From Verrucomicrobiota bacterium (GTDB taxonomy: Bacteria; Verrucomicrobiota; Verrucomicrobiia; Verrucomicrobiales; Akkermansiaceae), in contig RDZR01000052.1 of NCBI GenBank assembly GCA_004294095.1, positions 1 to 39,018 on the forward strand: a stretch of 39,018 nt of DNA, read 5' to 3'. Below are positions 37,784 to 39,018 of the stretch, one piece after another. Position numbers and translations under genes: made by a program. The stretch's first letter is position 1, and each line of letters begins with the position of its first letter. The notes under the pieces were generated by a model, which was given only the letters and a program-made list of their open reading frames with translations, did no database searches and had not been told where the DNA came from.

Positions 37784-38539
37784 ATGCAAATTGATCCCAG
37801 CGAGACAAGCAACGCAGTTCTCTGCGCACAGAATTTGAAAAAAGTTTATGACGGCCGAGCCGTCGTCGATGGCGTATCCATCACCGTCAATCCGCGCGAA
37901 ATCGTCGGCCTGCTAGGTCCTAACGGCGCTGGCAAAACAACGTCGTTTTACATGATCGCCGGCCTCATTCCTGCCGATTCTGGAACGGTCTTTTTCCAAG
38001 GAAATGAAATTTCACGCAAGCCGATGCACAAGCGCGCGCAACTCGGCCTCGGCTATTTGCCGCAGGAAGAATCCATCTTTCGCAAACTCAGCGTGATCGA
38101 TAATTTACTCGCCATCTTAGAAACGAGACCCAACCTCAGCCGCTCAGAGCAAAAGCAAAAAGCACAAGAGCTGTTAGAGCGCTTCCGCATCGCCCGCCTC
38201 AGCAAATCCATCGCCTCCACCCTATCCGGCGGGGAAAAAAGACGCCTAGCCATCGCCCGCTCGCTCTGCTCGAGCCCAAGTTTGCTCATGCTCGATGAGC
38301 CTTTTGCCGGCATCGATCCCATCGCCGTCGATGATATCCAAAACATCGTCCGCGAGTTGAGAGATCGCGATGGCCTCGCCATCCTCATCACCGATCACTC
38401 CGTGCGCGAAACTCTCAAAATCACCGACCGTGCCGTGCTCATCCACGATGGCCGCGTCATTCTACAAGGAGACTCGCACGAACTGGTCAATCACCCGATC
38501 GCCCGCAAACACTACCTCGGCGAGGATTTTAAAATGTGA
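37784..38539 (+). CDS. lptB: LPS export ABC transporter ATP-binding protein LptB
   Basis: This 251-residue ABC ATPase powers LPS extraction from the inner membrane with LptF/LptG. Motifs: Walker A GPNGAGKTT (45-53), Q-loop LPQEESIF, signature LSGGE (147-151), Walker B LLMLDEP (167-173, E172) and the H-loop H205 (ITDHSVRE). The fragment FRIARLSKSIASTLSGGEKRR and the LPQEESIFRKL block are LptB hallmarks. It follows the LptC/LptA-like gene by 18 bases. lptF/lptG are not in the window. Confidence 0.95.
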   Translation: MQIDPSETSNAVLCAQNLKKVYDGRAVVDGVSITVNPREIVGLLGPNGAGKTTSFYMIAGLIPADSGTVFFQGNEISRKPMHKRAQLGLGYLPQEESIFRKLSVIDNLLAILETRPNLSRSEQKQKAQELLERFRIARLSKSIASTLSGGEKRRLAIARSLCSSPSLLMLDEPFAGIDPIAVDDIQNIVRELRDRDGLAILITDHSVRETLKITDRAVLIHDGRVILQGDSHELVNHPIARKHYLGEDFKM

Positions 38540-39018
38540 GATTTTTTTTAGATAGGCCAGCCATCCTGTCCCAACTTCGCCAACTGAAATCATATGATTT
38601 TTTTTGAAAATCTCGAATTTCAAGACCTCCAAAGTCTGAGTCTCTCTAATCCCAATTTGTGACCATTTGCCTCTTTCGTGGCCGGAAAAAACTTCAAATT
38701 CTAACCAAAAATGTCACGAACCCGCACGCACTTCGAGCCCTCCAGAAAAAACTCCCTCCTATTATCCGCGGTTGAAAATCCATAAATCAGCAACCCGTCT
38801 GTCGTCTTGTGCCTTGTTGAAGGTGCAAGCCTTCTCGACCGCCGGAGCTTTAGCGAAGGAGGTGGCGAAGAACCGGACAAAGTCGGATTCCCACCCACAT
38901 CAGCCCGCGGCTCGCCAGTGCTGCTCTGGTGCTTGATCTCCGGCACTTATTAAATCCAAACCTCGCGGATAATTTTCCCCATCATCCAGCGGACTCATCA
39001 CCCCAAGTCCATTTTCAC
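38540..39018. other. Degenerate non-coding 3' region, possible partial gene end
   Basis: 479 bases without a supported gene. A T-rich run (TTTTTTTT near 38552) directly follows lptB without a stable hairpin. Around 38830-38890 the sequence CTTCTCGACCGCCGGAGC followed by TTTAGCGAAGGAGG resembles a dispersed low-identity repeat I have seen in related genomes; this is memory, not checked. On the minus strand a frame from 39016 to 38900 reads GVMSPLDDGENYPRGLDLIS then AGDQAPEQHWRAAG and a stop; it may be the end of a gene running off the window. No family recognised. Confidence 0.4.

Overview
The window looks like a chromosomal segment of a Gram-negative, diderm bacterium, most likely Verrucomicrobiota. 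The lineage is inferred from gene content, not proven. It has LPS/Kdo genes (kdsA, an LptC/LptA-like protein, lptB, lptD), paired MJ0042-type zinc-ribbon/membrane proteins, a DUF1844 protein next to kdsA, and four-helix-bundle and 'FII..SSF' repeat debris of a kind I associate with Planctomycetes/Verrucomicrobia.

Layout. (1) 1-19.4 kb is ordinary core DNA: a tandem repeat; trpS; a DJ-1/PfpI protein overlapping a membrane-anchored alpha/beta hydrolase; gltB-gltD on the minus strand; two zinc-ribbon membrane proteins; a conserved protein of unknown function overlapping hrpA; a convergent NupC-type nucleoside transporter; and a lipoprotein. (2) 19.4-28.8 kb is an acquired island. Its outer parts are wreckage of a type I restriction-modification operon, with hsdM fragments on the right and three hsdR fragments on the left, all on the minus strand. 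The fragments are separated by short TIR-like inserts. One insert carries an intact four-helix-bundle (23S rRNA intervening-sequence type) gene. The centre, where hsdS, the end of hsdM and the start of hsdR should be, is filled by a compact three-gene cassette. It encodes a ParB-like protein, a D12-class DNA adenine methylase, and a 1376-residue protein with an N-terminal phosphoribosyltransferase-like domain, a winged-helix-like segment and a C-terminal nucleoside-phosphorylase-fold domain. I propose this cassette as a candidate undescribed conflict/defence system. (3) 28.8-39 kb is core DNA again: lysC; a nitroreductase behind lptD; a small unknown protein; tRNA-Val(UAC); a metallophosphoesterase and an RlmB-like rRNA methylase; then DUF1844, kdsA, an LptC/LptA-like fusion and lptB, ending in degenerate non-coding sequence.

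Throughout the core DNA, but not in the island, the heptamer TGTTAGA (reverse complement TCTAACA) is strongly over-represented. By eye I count about 50 exact copies in about 29.6 kb, and none in the roughly 9.4 kb island. About 5 would be expected by chance in the whole window. It occurs in every permitted reading frame, on both strands and between genes. It therefore behaves like a DNA-level signal (uptake sequence, Chi-like or segregation motif) and its absence outlines the transferred DNA.

Functional links: lptD, LptC/LptA-like and LptB are parts of one LPS export machine and KdsA supplies its Kdo. GltB and GltD form one enzyme. The island genes appear to have replaced a dead restriction system at the same site.
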